Source: Agarophyton chilense
Lineage: Eukaryota; Rhodophyta; Florideophyceae; Gracilariales; Gracilariaceae
Assembly: GCA_030374765.1 (NCBI GenBank)
Contig: JARGXX010000077.1
Location: 496,001-560,000 of the forward strand
DNA: 64,000 nt
Reading direction: 5' to 3'
The notes below the pieces were generated by a model. That model was not told the origin of the DNA. It did no database searches and saw only the letters and a list, made by a program, of their open reading frames with translations. The number at the start of each line of letters is the position of its first letter. Positions within the stretch are counted from its first letter, which is position 1. Made by a program: the position numbers and the translations under genes. Shown here piece after piece: positions 11,600 through 22,739 of this stretch.

Positions 11600-13435
11600 A
11601 CTGCAGTGCCTCTTTCGGCTTCTGATTCCATACTCGTGGGGTTTATAATTACCTGTTTTTCTTCACGTTACGTGATCCTTCGGCCCTTCGTAGGGTTTTA
11701 AGCCACAGGGGCTTTCTTTACCGAGGGCTCTGGCGGAAGTATACCCACCATTACTTGAGGTGTATCCTCCTCTTCGCCTTCTTTGCCATTGTTCGCTGAC
11801 AAGCCCCATGGTTCAGGGAGTGGTATCCGTCTTTCCGTCAGGTAATGTAGAGCGCTGGCTCATACCACGAGGCGTGTCCCATTTTTTCGGAGGAATTTCG
11901 TCATTGCCTACCGTGCCTGCGCTCGGCGTGAGATCACGGATCTTTTCAGCGTCGTGTGCCAAGGGCAATGAGCGATAATGTGAGTCGACGGGTAGCTCCC
12001 GAGCTTGCTGTACAGCAGCGTTTCCTCTCCCAGCTTCCTGGACTTCTGTGTCCGGTTCTTGAGCGGTCTCAACTCGATATCATGAAAACCGTTCGACGTC
12101 TTTTCTTTTCTTCAGGACCACAGTGTTATCTGTGACGTCCATTACCCGGAATGGTTCAAATGCTACCAGCAGCAACTTCTGACTCGTTTCATCATGCTTT
12201 TCAGGTCGTTCCACGCGAAGAAAAGAGTATACTGCTATTTCGAAATCTGAAAAATATCTTCGCTGAAGGGCGTCCGACTTATGTTTGTAAAGAGCTTGCG
12301 TCTTTGCAAACTTCCGGGCCGTTTGATCTGTTCTTGATTTCAGGTCGTCTTTTTATTTCAGATGGTTCATCGCCGGTTTCGGCTTCTCTACGTCAACTTC
12401 GTCCAACCTTATAGGTAGGGGTAGAGAGCTCCGTGATACGACGAGATCAAATGGAGTCGTCTTTGTAGCCGCATGCACTTTCCTGTTGTACGCATAACAG
12501 AGTGGGTCGGTGTAAATGTCCCTTTCTTATGGGTGATATGCGATGTAGTGCCAAAGAGGTGCTAGTAACGTGCGGTTGTAGCGTTCCACTTGACCTTTAC
12601 ACTCAGGGTGGTCGGTCATGGTAAACACGTTCTTTATGCCCATTATTCTGCATATATTCTGAAAACCCTTCACAGCAAATTGCTTTCCATTATCTGATAA
12701 CAAAATCTCCGGCCGAACGTACACATGCACCCAGTGTTTGATGAACGCTTGAGCTATTGCCAAGGCGGTTGTCCTCTTCAACGGTACAGTCCATACGAGT
12801 TTCGAGAATCGATCCGTAATGACCAATAGATAGCGATATCCTCTTTTGGGACGAATTAGCTCTCAAAGTATATTGATACTACCGAACTGTAAAGGCGCCC
12901 TCGCCGGAAATTCGGTCACCTTCTCCCTCTTCTTATAGAGTTTCAAGCGATTCATCGCATACCTTCTGCATTTTCTCACCGTCGCATGGCAGTCAATTGC
13001 AATTGTTGGCCAATAAAAGTCTTTTCTTAGAGTCATAAACAATTACGTTCCCCCTGGATGTCTAGATTGAATCGCATACTGAGCTAAATGGAGGAAAACA
13101 CTTTTCGAAGCGTGCAGAACCACGATCTGATCACGACTTTTGATATGTCTGAGTAAGATACCTCGTAAATCGAGCGAAAAAGGTAGATCCTCCCCCTCGT
13201 TAAGACGAGAGCGTATCGCTGCAGAGAAATTTGCTATGAGTTGCTCAATAAGGAGCTCATTGATCGAGATACGCCTTCGTTGATCAGGCGGTTCCTTTCC
13301 GTGGATGAACACAAGAAAATCCAATTGGAAGTAATCTTCTTTATCTTCTTGATATGCAAGTTCCTCGTCATCTTTCTTCATCCCCATTGAGAACCATGGT
13401 ATATCGTCATTAATTTCTCCGTGGGTTTGTCTCAA
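11600..13435 (-). pseudogene. Integrase of element A
   Basis: The DDE-type integrase would insert element cDNA into chromosomes. The zinc-binding N-terminus is decayed (IQSRHPGGT near 13043, followed by a FYWPT-like block around 13000). The core block 12826-12527 reads VITDRFSKLVWTVPLKRTT, SDNGKQF (second catalytic Asp) and CKGQVERYNRTLL (catalytic Glu). The first catalytic Asp position appears as Asn in a GSINIL-like string near 12870. The C-terminal region (~12400-11650) is basic and readable only across stops, with KFAKTQALYKHKSDALQRRY and LLLVAFEPFRVMDV. No chromodomain was identified. The gene is inactive. Confidence 0.75.
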
Positions 13436-13507
13436 AGTGTCAAATCGCGATGAAGTGGCTGGTCGGAGGTTAGCTAATTCTTTCTTGTACCTAACTTCGA
13501 AATCGAA

Positions 13508-13807
13508 TTATGATAGGCGCAGGCGCCAACGTGGTAATCTCCCAGAGGCGTCCGTTATTGATAATAACCATCGCATGGATGAATGATCCGTATGGACGGT
13601 AAACATTTCTCCCTGCTGGTAGGGTCGTAAAGTAGTCAAGGCGTAAACTATTGCAAGGTATTCCTTTTCTGAAACGGAGTAGTGCTTTTCTGAAACGTTC
13701 AGCGTTCTTGAACAATAACCGATTGGATTTCTTTGACCTTCAAAATGGGTCTGAAACAGGGCACACTCTACCTGATACTCACTGCAGTCTATATCCAAGG
13801 AGTACAT
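13508..13807 (-). pseudogene. RNase H domain of element A
   Basis: Ty3/gypsy RNase H degrades the RNA strand of the RNA-DNA hybrid during reverse transcription. The 99-residue block contains the typical SRTLNVSEKHYSVSEKEYLA signature, followed by TVHTDHSSMRWLL and the conserved LPRWRLRLS end. It lies between RT and integrase in the usual order. A frame change separates it from RT. Confidence 0.8.
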
Positions 13808-13829
13808 GAGGTTGGGTTTGGGTAATTCT

Positions 13830-14627
13830 AAGATTGGCGCCGAAAGTATAATCGATTTCAGAGTCTCGGAGGCTTCGTGTTCTGTCGGTCCGAATTATAT
13901 GAGCCGAACCGGTTGTCCTTTACGAAAAAATGCGTTCAGTGGAGCAGAAAAGTGCTAATAGAGGGCTATAAATCGTTGATAAACGTCACATAGTCCAAGA
14001 AAGGATCGCAGTTGGGTCTATGTAGACAACGGTTGCTCTTTTTGGAAAGCGGCCGTCTGAGCTTCATGGAGTGAAAGCTGATGGGGCTTAATTATGTGTC
14101 CCAAGTACTTCACCGTATTAGCAAACCATTCACACTTCTTGTAATTCAAGGTATCCCAGCTGTCTGCAGCGCTTTGAAGATCTCCTCCACATATTGCAAA
14201 AAGCTTTTTATATCATGCGAGAAGAATATGCAGTCATCCAAGTAGACTGAACATATCTTCCATTTATATTTTGAGAGTAATATATCCAGAGCGCGCTGGA
14301 AAGTCCCGGGGAATAGGTTAGTTCAAATGGAGTCTGCTTGATACGGTACAATCCAGCGTGGCATACGAATTTAGTCTTATCCTGGTCTTGTTTGGCTCCA
14401 GGAACCTGCCAATAACCAGTGCTGGCGTAAAGTGCGATAAACACGTTTGCTTCGCCTAGGCTGTCTCTGCACTCATCCATGCGAGGCAGCGGGTATGTAT
14501 CTTGTACTATTACTGAATTCAGTTTTCTGTAGTCAATACAAAGCCTTTTGGAACAGTCGGGTTTCGATACTAACACAAACAATGAGGCCCAGGCAGATTG
14601 ACCTGCTTTAATGAATCCTGCTTCCAA
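13830..14627 (-). pseudogene. Reverse transcriptase of element A
   Basis: The block reads SAWASLFVLVSKPD, LCIDYRKLNSVIVQDTYPLP and TGYWQVPGAKQDQ, diagnostic of Ty3/gypsy RT. The catalytic VYLDDCIFFSHDI motif is present at about 14250-14212 but in a different frame from the upstream block, so at least one frameshift lies between them. The thumb and connection region down to about 13830 is readable only in pieces. Confidence 0.85.
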
Positions 14628-15228
14628 AATCTTGGTTATATTTTCTTCCTCGATCTGACGAGCTCTTGGGCCTGATCTTTACGGCAACTGGTAAATGGAA
14701 CGAGATACCGGAATAACATCGATGTGATTTTTGTGGCGGATATCTCTCATGTTTTGCCCCTGCAAATAGAGGTATACTTTTCAACATTTTTTTGATTCTT
14801 TCCTGGTATTTTGAGGGAGCATAAGAAAGAGGGAGCTTCTCTACCACCTGATTTGGGTCTTTCGGCGCTGCTGTCGTTTGCGACTGTTCTCTAGAGCCGT
14901 TCAAAACATTCTCTGATTCTTTCGAGACTTCCGTTAGACCTTGCACTTTTGCTGTAGAGAAATGAGTCCGAATCACTGTTGCGGGGTGGGGCAAAGGATC
15001 TGCAAAAATCCGATTCTTTGATGAACAATAATCTTTATCGGTAAAGTTACTGGAACGTACCCAGAAAGGCCTGGGCATTTCAACTTGGACAATTTTTTTG
15101 CTGCTAGTAATTTTAGACGCTCGTACATAGCGATAATGGGCTGTACTACCACGAGACCATCTCGTTCTGTTATGACTTATTCCAAGGATTTTGATTGAAC
15201 CTTTAATACTGTAGGCTTCGACACGCAA
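14628..15228 (-). pseudogene. Protease-RT linker of element A
   Basis: This is an open stretch of about 200 residues between protease and RT with no catalytic motif. It contains SLSYAPSKYQERIKKML-like sequence just upstream of RT, as expected for the region preceding the RT fingers. It is assigned by position. Confidence 0.6.
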
Positions 15229-15269
15229 ATTTTCGGTGATGTACGACCATGAACCAGCTTGTGTTCCAT

Positions 15270-15704
15270 TTAGGGCGGAATTGGAGTTGCTTTAGGTGCT
15301 CTCTGTAGTATTCTTCGCACTATTGGCACCGTTGAGCCATCGTCCAGGGCGACCAGTCGTCCCTGAAGGAGGACTTCTTCAACGAATTTGTCCCAATAGT
15401 CACATCCTAGAACCACTGGTGCAGCCACGGACTTGCAGACAATAAACCTCACCATCATTAAATAGTGTCCGAGTGGAACGAGCAGCTTCACTGTTCCAAG
15501 TGTTCGCACTGCATTCCTGTTAGCATCCCGTGTATCCGGCAGGGGAACGTAGCGGATTTGTTCCATATCTGCTGCTGATAGTTCGGAGATCCGAATAAAT
15601 TTCGGTCGTGCCCCTGTGTCCAGGATGGTCAAGTGGCGGGTTAATAAATTCTTATCCAAGCTAATGTCTGCGTAAAATTTACAGTTCCGCTTCAGCATTG
15701 TCAT
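15270..15704 (-). pseudogene. Aspartic protease (retropepsin) of element A
   Basis: The 144-residue block has the retropepsin active-site sequence ILDTGARPKFI near residue 30 and the second hallmark VVLGCDYWDKF near residue 100. It ends with DDGSTVPIVRRILQRAPKAT. That last string recurs almost exactly at the broken right edge of element D, which shows that A and D are relatives. The protease would process the Gag-Pol polyprotein. Confidence 0.8.
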
Positions 15705-15928
15705 AATGAAGTTCTTTGGTCTCGACGGACAAACGTAGCGTCGCCATGGGCGTTTAAGTTCACATTAAAACTGTATTCGCTTTCCAACGGACGGATTCAA
15801 TCCACTCGGTGGAACGTGATGAGTCCTCATTGAGATCATGGGACTCCAAGCGTGAGAACAGAGAAGCGATTTCTCCCTGGTCGGCAGTACAGTGCGGCCA
15901 AGGACCGACCCCCTTGGGGTTCCCTCCC

Positions 15929-18109
15929 TTAGTTTTCTAACTGATTAGTTTCTTCCGATCTGGGGGTGTTACTCCCAAATTGTGGCCTTGAATGCGAGGA
16001 TTCAGAGTTCTGAACCACTGGAGCTTTAGATTGACGTCTGGGGCTGTATCTAAGCCATGCCTTTACTCTCCAGTAATTACCGGCCGGAACTCGGTTTCTC
16101 TCCTCCTCCAAGACGTCTTCATAATTCGTGAGAAAGCGCATTAAAACCTTAGAAGGAAGTGTGATTTCAGCCGACAGATGATGAAGACCGTAAATCAAGT
16201 AGCACATAAACGCTTCTCGGTGTGTTGCTGTCATCGGATGGGATCGGAATGCCACCCAAGTGTCCACCCATCCGGGGTTTTCATTCTTGAGCCCTCGCTC
16301 TCGGCGAACCTGATATGCACGATATAATGGGCGTTTTCCCTCTATAGCCATTACGGCTTCTTCGTCCTTTGACTCCGAATGAGGTAACTCGTCTGTGGGC
16401 ACTGATGACTGCTGTTAATCTATCAAGTAGACAGCATCGTAATACGATTGGTCATCAAACCTACTGAACGAGGACTCTCGTCAATCTATAGGAGATTCTA
16501 GATGTAATACATTGGGAGAGGACTTCGCGGTTTGATTGCGTGGCTCCTCTGCCATGGATTAACCAATTTTAGCGGATTGAGTCGTAACTCCACGATCTCT
16601 CACCGCGTCACACTCAGCTTGCAGAAACTGAGCCAATTCCAGAAAGGAGGTTCTAGCATTCTTATATCGAAATCGAGCCACTCGAGCCTTGATATTGCGA
16701 TCAATCCCATCGATGAACAAGGTAACCTTGTCTTTGGTTGAATGAACGTTTACACAGCGAGTGGCGGTTTTGTTAAGCCTCGAGCGGTATTCTGCTTCTC
16801 CTTAAAAAGGTTCCTGGGTCACATCACGAAGATCTATGATAGCCTGTCGGATGGCGTTGGACGTCGCATAGCTTCGTAGAAAGTACTGTACTGCTTCTGG
16901 CCAGGAGATTACACATCCGTTGGCGCCTGTTAGAGATCCGTAAATGGATCGATTTTGCTCTGTCGCGAAACCTACTAAGAAGAAGGGCATCGAAATCCAA
17001 GCTTGAGGGTCACTCATTTCTAGAGTATCCGCCTCGGCAACGAAACGAGTAAGGAACTCCATGGCAAGAATGGGTTTTCTGCCATTAAAGACTTGATCAT
17101 TCAGTCTAATCCTTAACCGCTTGATATGGTCTTTATCTTTAGCTGTTTCGCGACCAAATCAGATTTTTCCTCTTTCCTGTAGGCGATTATACCTAGTGTC
17201 CAGGACCTTCCGATATAACCTTTTCGTACAAGGAAGGGGCATGAGCCGCTTGTACTTAGAGTTTTCCCTCTTTAATAACCAAGAAGATTTGTTTCTCTTC
17301 CTTAAACGAGAACTCCTATGATTCTCATAACTAGAGTCGTCATCGGACGTATCTGACTAATCTATATTGTAAGAACTGGAGTTCTCATCCTGCGATTCTG
17401 ACGAATTATAGCTGGCTTCCGGTTTGTGCTGTCTATTCTTGCGTCTCCTCGACTTTCTTTTTGATTTTTTCGAACGATCTTTTCTCAAAAGGGGTTTCAT
17501 CCTTCTCTATGACGACTGTTGTAGCAGAAGTCTGTGCATTCACCACCGCCTCCAGGCTTTCCAGACGAAGACTAACTCGAGTGAGGACTTCCTCCACGTC
17601 AACGGTCAGGCCTTGTAAGCCTTCGGAGCATTACTGTGCCTTTCCATTAATAGGTTTAAGTCCTCTCTCAAAGTTTTCAAAATCACGGCAATTTATTTCT
17701 TCTCTCCTCGATTTGCTAGTAAAACTTGCTCCTTAAGAAGGTTTTCGACGTCTTTGGTGATGGCAGTCATTTGCTATTCTTATCCCATGATCTGCACACA
17801 GTAGGCGTGTGACTCAGATCTGAGACGATGCACCTCAGCGCGTAAATCATCTTCCTTTATAGAAGGCGTGGCCTGTTGAGCACTAGGTTTAGCCGGAGCC
17901 ATAGGTGCATCTGTTTGAGGTGCGATGGCCAATTCCACGAGTGAATGGACATCCGAGAGATCTCGTCTATCAGTCCCAGAGTGAGAGAAAGCCATTGCTT
18001 GTCGGAGTAGATGAGCTCCTGCTTCGCTAGATAAGACGAGCCTCGGTCTTCGGCGTGGGTCAAACGAATTCGTGGCCCTAATACTAGACTGGCTTCTAGT
18101 TTTCGCCAT
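15929..18109 (-). pseudogene. gag region of element A
   Basis: Gag forms the virus-like particle. The likely start is the ATG at 18109 (MAKTRSQSSIRATNSFDPRR). A second block at 17062-16802 reads MEFLTRFVAEADTLEMSDPQA and QAWISMPFFLVGFATEQNRS, typical of the retrotransposon gag capsid fold. A third block at 16402-15929 (WVDTWVAFRSHPMTATHREA) leads toward the protease. No CCHC knuckle was seen. Several frameshifts and stops separate the blocks. The assignment rests on order and general character rather than a diagnostic motif. Confidence 0.6.
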
Positions 18110-18269
18110 TTCGAGCAAATCCAAGGTTCAGAGTCGAAATAATTATGGTTTTCAATAATACGACAGCGTAGTCAACCACTGCGATTTCGTCATAACAGGA
18201 AGTGTTCTAAAACCACTCAAGAGGTCGCGATTCACCCTTGAGTCTAATATCGGTATCGATTCGACGTTC

Positions 18270-18750
18270 CAGGTGCGAAATATTTGGAGTAGCCAACCAC
18301 AGTGTTTCCAAGTCAGGAGACCACTCATAGTGTCCGCTGTAATGGAGAGAGCCAACATAAGCGACACCGTTCGGACTACCAATAGGGGTGCTTGCGGCGA
18401 AGGGGAAAATGGAGTGATTGAGCTATAACACCAGCCAGCTGGAAGATGGGGATTGAAAAGCCCGATTCTCCAATGAGAGTGGTTGATAGACTATGGTCGT
18501 TGTTAAACGGACAACTACTTGTTGTAGACTGTCCGGATCTCCGGTTTACGAATCATGAACAAGGAAAAAGTCGGTTGTGAATCCGTTGCTGTCTCCGTTA
18601 CTTTGGATTAGAGCTCAGCTTTGAACCGTGCACAGAGGTTAGGGCCACAAATTAATATCTAGAAAAAAACCTTGGTTAGCCAATTAGCTCCTCTACAGTA
18701 TGGGGTAATCGACTCTGTTGGGCTCGGGTCTACGAAGTGTGAAATTGCCT
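18270..18750 (-). repeat. LTR-like segment at the 5' side of element A
   Basis: This segment lies just outside the gag start of element A and aligns patchily with 34640-35140. Shared strings include GTGCTTG..GCGAAGG, GAGCTA.AACACCAGC, GTCC.GATCTCCGGTT and a later ACAGTATGGGG/ACTGTATGGGG match. Two copies, one next to gag and one isolated, suggest an LTR and a relic of the same family. Exact ends were not found. Confidence 0.55.
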
Positions 18751-18925
18751 TCCACGTTCCTATTCACTACATGTACCTTTGCCATTCCTGCATTTTCCTA
18801 CGAAGGGATGATCCGGATGAGCCGTTGCAAGCCAACTTGCACGTGAAACATACGACCTCTGCGGGATGCCACTCATAACTCAATCCATGCAGTCACAGCA
18901 CTTATGAATTACATTGATCTTCCCC

Positions 18926-19155
18926 AGATATCCGCCAGATCTGAGTTTCGAATATCTTATATACATCCCATGAGTGTCATTTTGACATACAGGATGTCCT
19001 GTAGACATCCAAATGATAGTCAATTGAGGTTTGTAAGAGATACATTATGGATGTCCAATAAATATTCTTTAGATATTCTATTGATATCCAATATGATATC
19101 CGACAGATGCCATCAGATTTTGGGGGCATCTATAGAACATCTAACAGATATCCTT
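18926..19155. repeat. Degenerate array with an 11-bp period, core RGATATCC
   Basis: About twenty variants of a palindromic RGAYRTCC core (for example AGATATCC, GGATGTCC, AGACATCC, TGATATCC) recur with start-to-start spacings that are mostly 10-12 bp. The array lies just outside the LTR-like segment of element A. It is not convincingly coding. Confidence 0.65.
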
Positions 19156-19759
19156 AGTATGGCTCATGGAAATATTATTCCACATCTAACGGTGACTCAC
19201 AAGTTAACTTTTACACTCATCTAATGAAGATCGGTTGCACATCGGTTGGGTGTCTGGTACTTCGCCGAGATCGATTCGAATGTCAAATGGATATCACAGG
19301 AGCATGTTTAAGATTCACTGGGAACAATCGATTAGTATCATCGTACTTAGAAGAAAAAAAAGGATGCATCGGCTATCCCAATGCGTCGAATACAACAGCA
19401 GCCACGTAACAAAATTATGACACCAGCTGTGGTAATACGAAAAACACACGAAAACTTGGCACGAGATTGGATACCCTCTAGCAATTATACGAAGACTTTT
19501 ACGTACCGTGTATCCCAATCACCGTTTACCACCCTCGTCGACACTCACCAACATAAATAGAGTTTCTGGTTGAGTCTGAAGCATGATCACCTCTTCCAGA
19601 CTGTTGTTCTTTCTCACATGTGTCTCGTGGTTCCTCAAAACCCTTTTTCACCCCTTCAAACCATGCAAACAAAACCTCCATTCCCGGAGAAGGTTCAAAG
19701 AACCAAAAGCGCTTCCACTTTACCGAGCCATAAGATATTTCCCCAGTCAAACCAGTGTC

Positions 19760-20395
19760 GACTTGCAAGACCAACTTCCGGAGCGAGGTCAACCTGAAGC
19801 ACTTTATAAGGAGGTATTAAACCTCTTTCTACTTCAGGTTCCCACCCACGTGTTTCTCCTTTTCCAGCATCTATCAAAGGAGACTCTACAAGACTGTTTG
19901 AAGCGCATTGCTGCACATCGTCTCAAAGAATTGCGTCTGTTTTCCGCTACCTTAAATATCGCGTAAATCGTCTGCGAGAAAGATCAGCTTCTCGATGATC
20001 TCATTTTAAAAATTGAAGAGCAGAATGAGGCCGTTGAATCTGTTCAGAATGAACAAACAGAGCAAAAGAAGCGTTCAGTTGTGGCTGGTTCATGTGTACA
20101 ATAATTTGATCTTTATTTTGTAAATAACAAGGATGAGGTGGAAGGTATCAACTTTGACCAGAAAGCGTGCACGCTGGTTTAAGCTGAAAGATGAGTAAGC
20201 AGAGGTCTTCTTTTGGATTTTAAGACGATCCCTCGACGCTGTCGTTTGCTCACAGAAAAATGAGAAATGACAATGAGAAGCCTTTCTTCGATGTGAATGA
20301 AAAACGTTTTGAAATTCAAGCGTAAGAACGTCGGCAGGCTATAAAGCACCTCGCAAAGACGCAAATGTGATGGCGTCACTTGCGAGGAATCCTAT
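19760..20395 (+). pseudogene. Coiled-coil transposon-type gene, broken copy
   Basis: This is a decayed relative of the gene at 61740-62560. Shared order: LYKEVLNLFLLQVP, then KETLQDCLKRIAAHRLKE, then after one in-frame stop (19964-19966) EKDQLLDDLILKIEEQNEA, then a Lys/Gln-rich coiled coil. The frame closes at 20102-20104. Fainter downstream similarity (FDVNEKRFEIQA, ERRQAIKHLAKTQM) reaches about 20395. The other copy has EKEALLDDLIQKIDEKNEA at the matching place. Both resemble ORFs with an N-terminal Myb/SANT-like fold and a C-terminal coiled coil found in DNA transposons. That family link is inference. Confidence 0.6.
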
Positions 20396-20799
20396 TAAGC
20401 TAGGGTAGAGAGTAGCATGTTTGAAATTAGAGCTTTTTCCTCGCTTCGCTCGATGCCCGGCGTTCAACAACTTGATCGTCGAGTAGCTCAGCTACTTTTA
20501 TTGTAAAGTTGTATACAAATCGAAGGATAGAGCTTCGCAAGAGGAGAAACTGCCGAATTGGTCGCCCTTTTATATGCACGTCTTGAACTTCAACAGCTGA
20601 GCTGATGCTACATAAAGTTGTGCAGCGAAAAGCTGGCGTACCTTCAGTAGACGAGCATATTCATTCCTAGTAAAGAATCACTTTATGTCCTTAAAGTTCT
20701 TCTCGACCGCAAGTCAAACTGCACTCATCCTTTTGTTATGTGGCGCTTGAGCATCTGTATTAATAACACCATACAATGCGACCTGACACCACGGACGTA

Positions 20800-21530
20800 A
20801 AAAGTATGCAACATCTTGTGATGCAAGGTCAGCAGAACAAGCGACATGAAGACGATGGATATTTTCCCCTCTGGAGGGTAGCACAGCAGCAGAGCCTCTA
20901 CAGTAGTGCACGAAGAAGTCGGGGTGAAAGCCCGACTCAAACAGACGCGACAAGCGGGTAAATGAAGCGGAAGAAATGCGTCCAATGGTATTGGTGCAAA
21001 GGGGGTGGTCAGACATAAGAGTCGGAAAAAGGAAAAGGGGATCACCCAGTGGCACGAACGGGGCCTAGGGAAAGGAAGGCAAAAGAAACGAAATAGAACA
21101 ACCATTACAGGGACAAGATAACATTTCGTAATAAATAACAGACGCCATCGTTGGTAGTAGTTTTTTCTTGAAGACGCGGAGGGGTAACTCTACGGTGGCA
21201 TAACCTCCGACGACATTCTCAGCACGCAAAAGCGAGGGTAGTATTTATTGAGCAGCAAGTCGAGATCGTCGTGCTACTACAAAGTGTAGATTATTAGAGT
21301 AAACTCATTACCTTAATAGAAATAACGTAAAAAGTTTTTACACTAACCAGCAGTATTTGGCGCCCACTTGTACGACCTGCGGGTATGAACGTCCCATCGT
21401 GCAATGATGCTCTCTAATAGGGGCAAGATTCATAACAACGGGGGAGCGGTAAAATCACCTAAGTCGTATGAAACCACCTTCAGAAAGGTCGCACTTCATA
21501 TCGCCGTCCTCATATGCGAGTACGACATCC
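20800..21530 (-). repeat. Left (3') LTR of element B
   Basis: It aligns with ~29060-29690. Matching strings include a GATGGATATTTT/GTTGGATATTTT pair, GACGAAGTCGG or GAAGAAGTCGG, CTAACCAGCAGTA, GGCGCCCA, AATGATGCTCTC and CATAACAACG. The repeats have diverged by many substitutions and small indels, so the insertion is old. Outer ends are unclear. The GGCGCCCA motif resembles a primer-binding site in plus orientation, which leaves open a mixed origin. Confidence 0.6.
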
Positions 21531-21639
21531 GTGATGGCGGGAAAAGCAGCGTAGATTCCGCGGGTAATGAAATCCGTTTCGCCTGCCTCGTCTTCCAATC
21601 GGAGTATCCATCGGGCGATACCGCAACTCAAGTCTTCTG

Positions 21640-22730
21640 GCAGTGAACAATCTCAGGCTTCAATGTCCACTACGTACGCCGGTTTGTGATCAATTTCTTT
21701 AATATCTGGGCTTCCACCAACTGTCCTCCATGAACTGTGGTGGTTGACGACCCGCTACTGGCGATGAACACCTATGGAAGAAGAGTGATCGCGAAAGATA
21801 TTCCTGTTCTTCCTCCCAGTTTGTCGGATTGGCGGAACTGTGTGGCGGTTCTGGTTTATACGATAAGTCGCCGCGGGAGCAAGTCGGTAGCCTCCGCGCA
21901 TTCGGCTTCTCTCCTCCCTGGTCATCAACAGATTCTCCGGGCTCATTTTGAAAATCTCACCCCTGATGGTCTGGGCTTTGATACTAGTCTGTAACGCACG
22001 AAAGATGTAATTCGATATCTGGAAATCAAAGCGGGCATCGGAACTTTCTCGTGAAGGGGCCTTCTCCTTGTGCGTTAGGACCCCGTCTTCGTGGTTCGGC
22101 CAATTATTCGGGCTGAATTCGTCTTTATGTGACAACTTGGGGGAGGAAACGGTTTGCCTATGTTCAGAGCTGATAGGCGAGTGCTATCCCAGTTCGGGTA
22201 TATGGTCCCGTGCCAAAACGTGAAGATCGAAGGGATTCGGGTAGCAAACGGACGTGGTCGGTATGTTCTCATTCCATGTTGATGTTCGTGTATTTAACCT
22301 TGTGGAGTTTTTACCAAATAGTTACCTCCCGTCATCACGTAGTACGGGTCCTATCTTCTCGAGCATCTTCAGAACGGAGTTTGGTTCGTTTTCGTTTCAA
22401 ATTGGAATATCTGCATTGCGGTTTCTGTCCAGTGAGAGTTTTACGACCAGTACCAACTATAGTTCATCCCATTGCGAGTGTCACCCCGATATTCGGGCCT
22501 TGGAGTTGCGCATCTCACTAGGTGGTGAAACCAATGCCCAAACAGTGGCGACACTTCTCGATTTCATCGACGAGGTTTACTGCGTTTTAGTCTCTTTTTC
22601 ACAGAGTGGACGTTCCACCAGTGGCCGGGCGCAGGACCTTTCAGCAGGGCATCGAACTCCGCTACCTAATTACTTCATCTACTTCAACCCCTTGGAGGGG
22701 CATGAGATCTCTTGGAAGAAGGCTACTTAA
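21640..22730 (+). pseudogene. Plus-strand ORF of element B, relative of the element A ORF
   Basis: At 22202 an ATG opens MVPCQNVKIEGIRVANGRGR, matching the element A segment at 10074-10150 (VPYQMIGINRIRQNARVGR) with the same following YV.IP. Further down, TLLDFIDEVYCVLVSF and RAQDLSAGHRT match LLDLIDSIDWDGVV and RDQSPGRT of element A at the same spacing. The reading frame is broken just after 22280 and continues in another frame to the stop at 22728-22730. Upstream similarity to 9690-9900 is weaker. As in element A it lies between integrase and the 3' LTR on the opposite strand. Function unknown. Confidence 0.55.
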
Positions 22731-22739
22731 CACCAAGCT

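Larger units (their letters stand above)
9620..18760 (-). mobile_element. Ty3/gypsy LTR retrotransposon A (degenerate, minus strand)
   Basis: Minus-strand blocks run in canonical order: gag (18109 down to ~15930), aspartic protease (15704-15270), RT (14627-13830), RNase H (13807-13508), integrase (13435-12420) and an integrase C-terminal tail to about 11600. A plus-strand ORF (9720-10976) faces the end of pol. An LTR-like segment at ~18270-18750 is supported by a second, detached copy at 34640-35140. The 3' LTR was not found, so the left boundary is a guess. Frameshifts and stops in every domain make it non-autonomous. Confidence 0.75.

Noticed and set aside
11760-12414. Plus-strand open frames 11760-11978 and 12151-12414
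   Set aside because: The opposite strand reads as integrase C-terminal sequence of element A. These frames are shadows.
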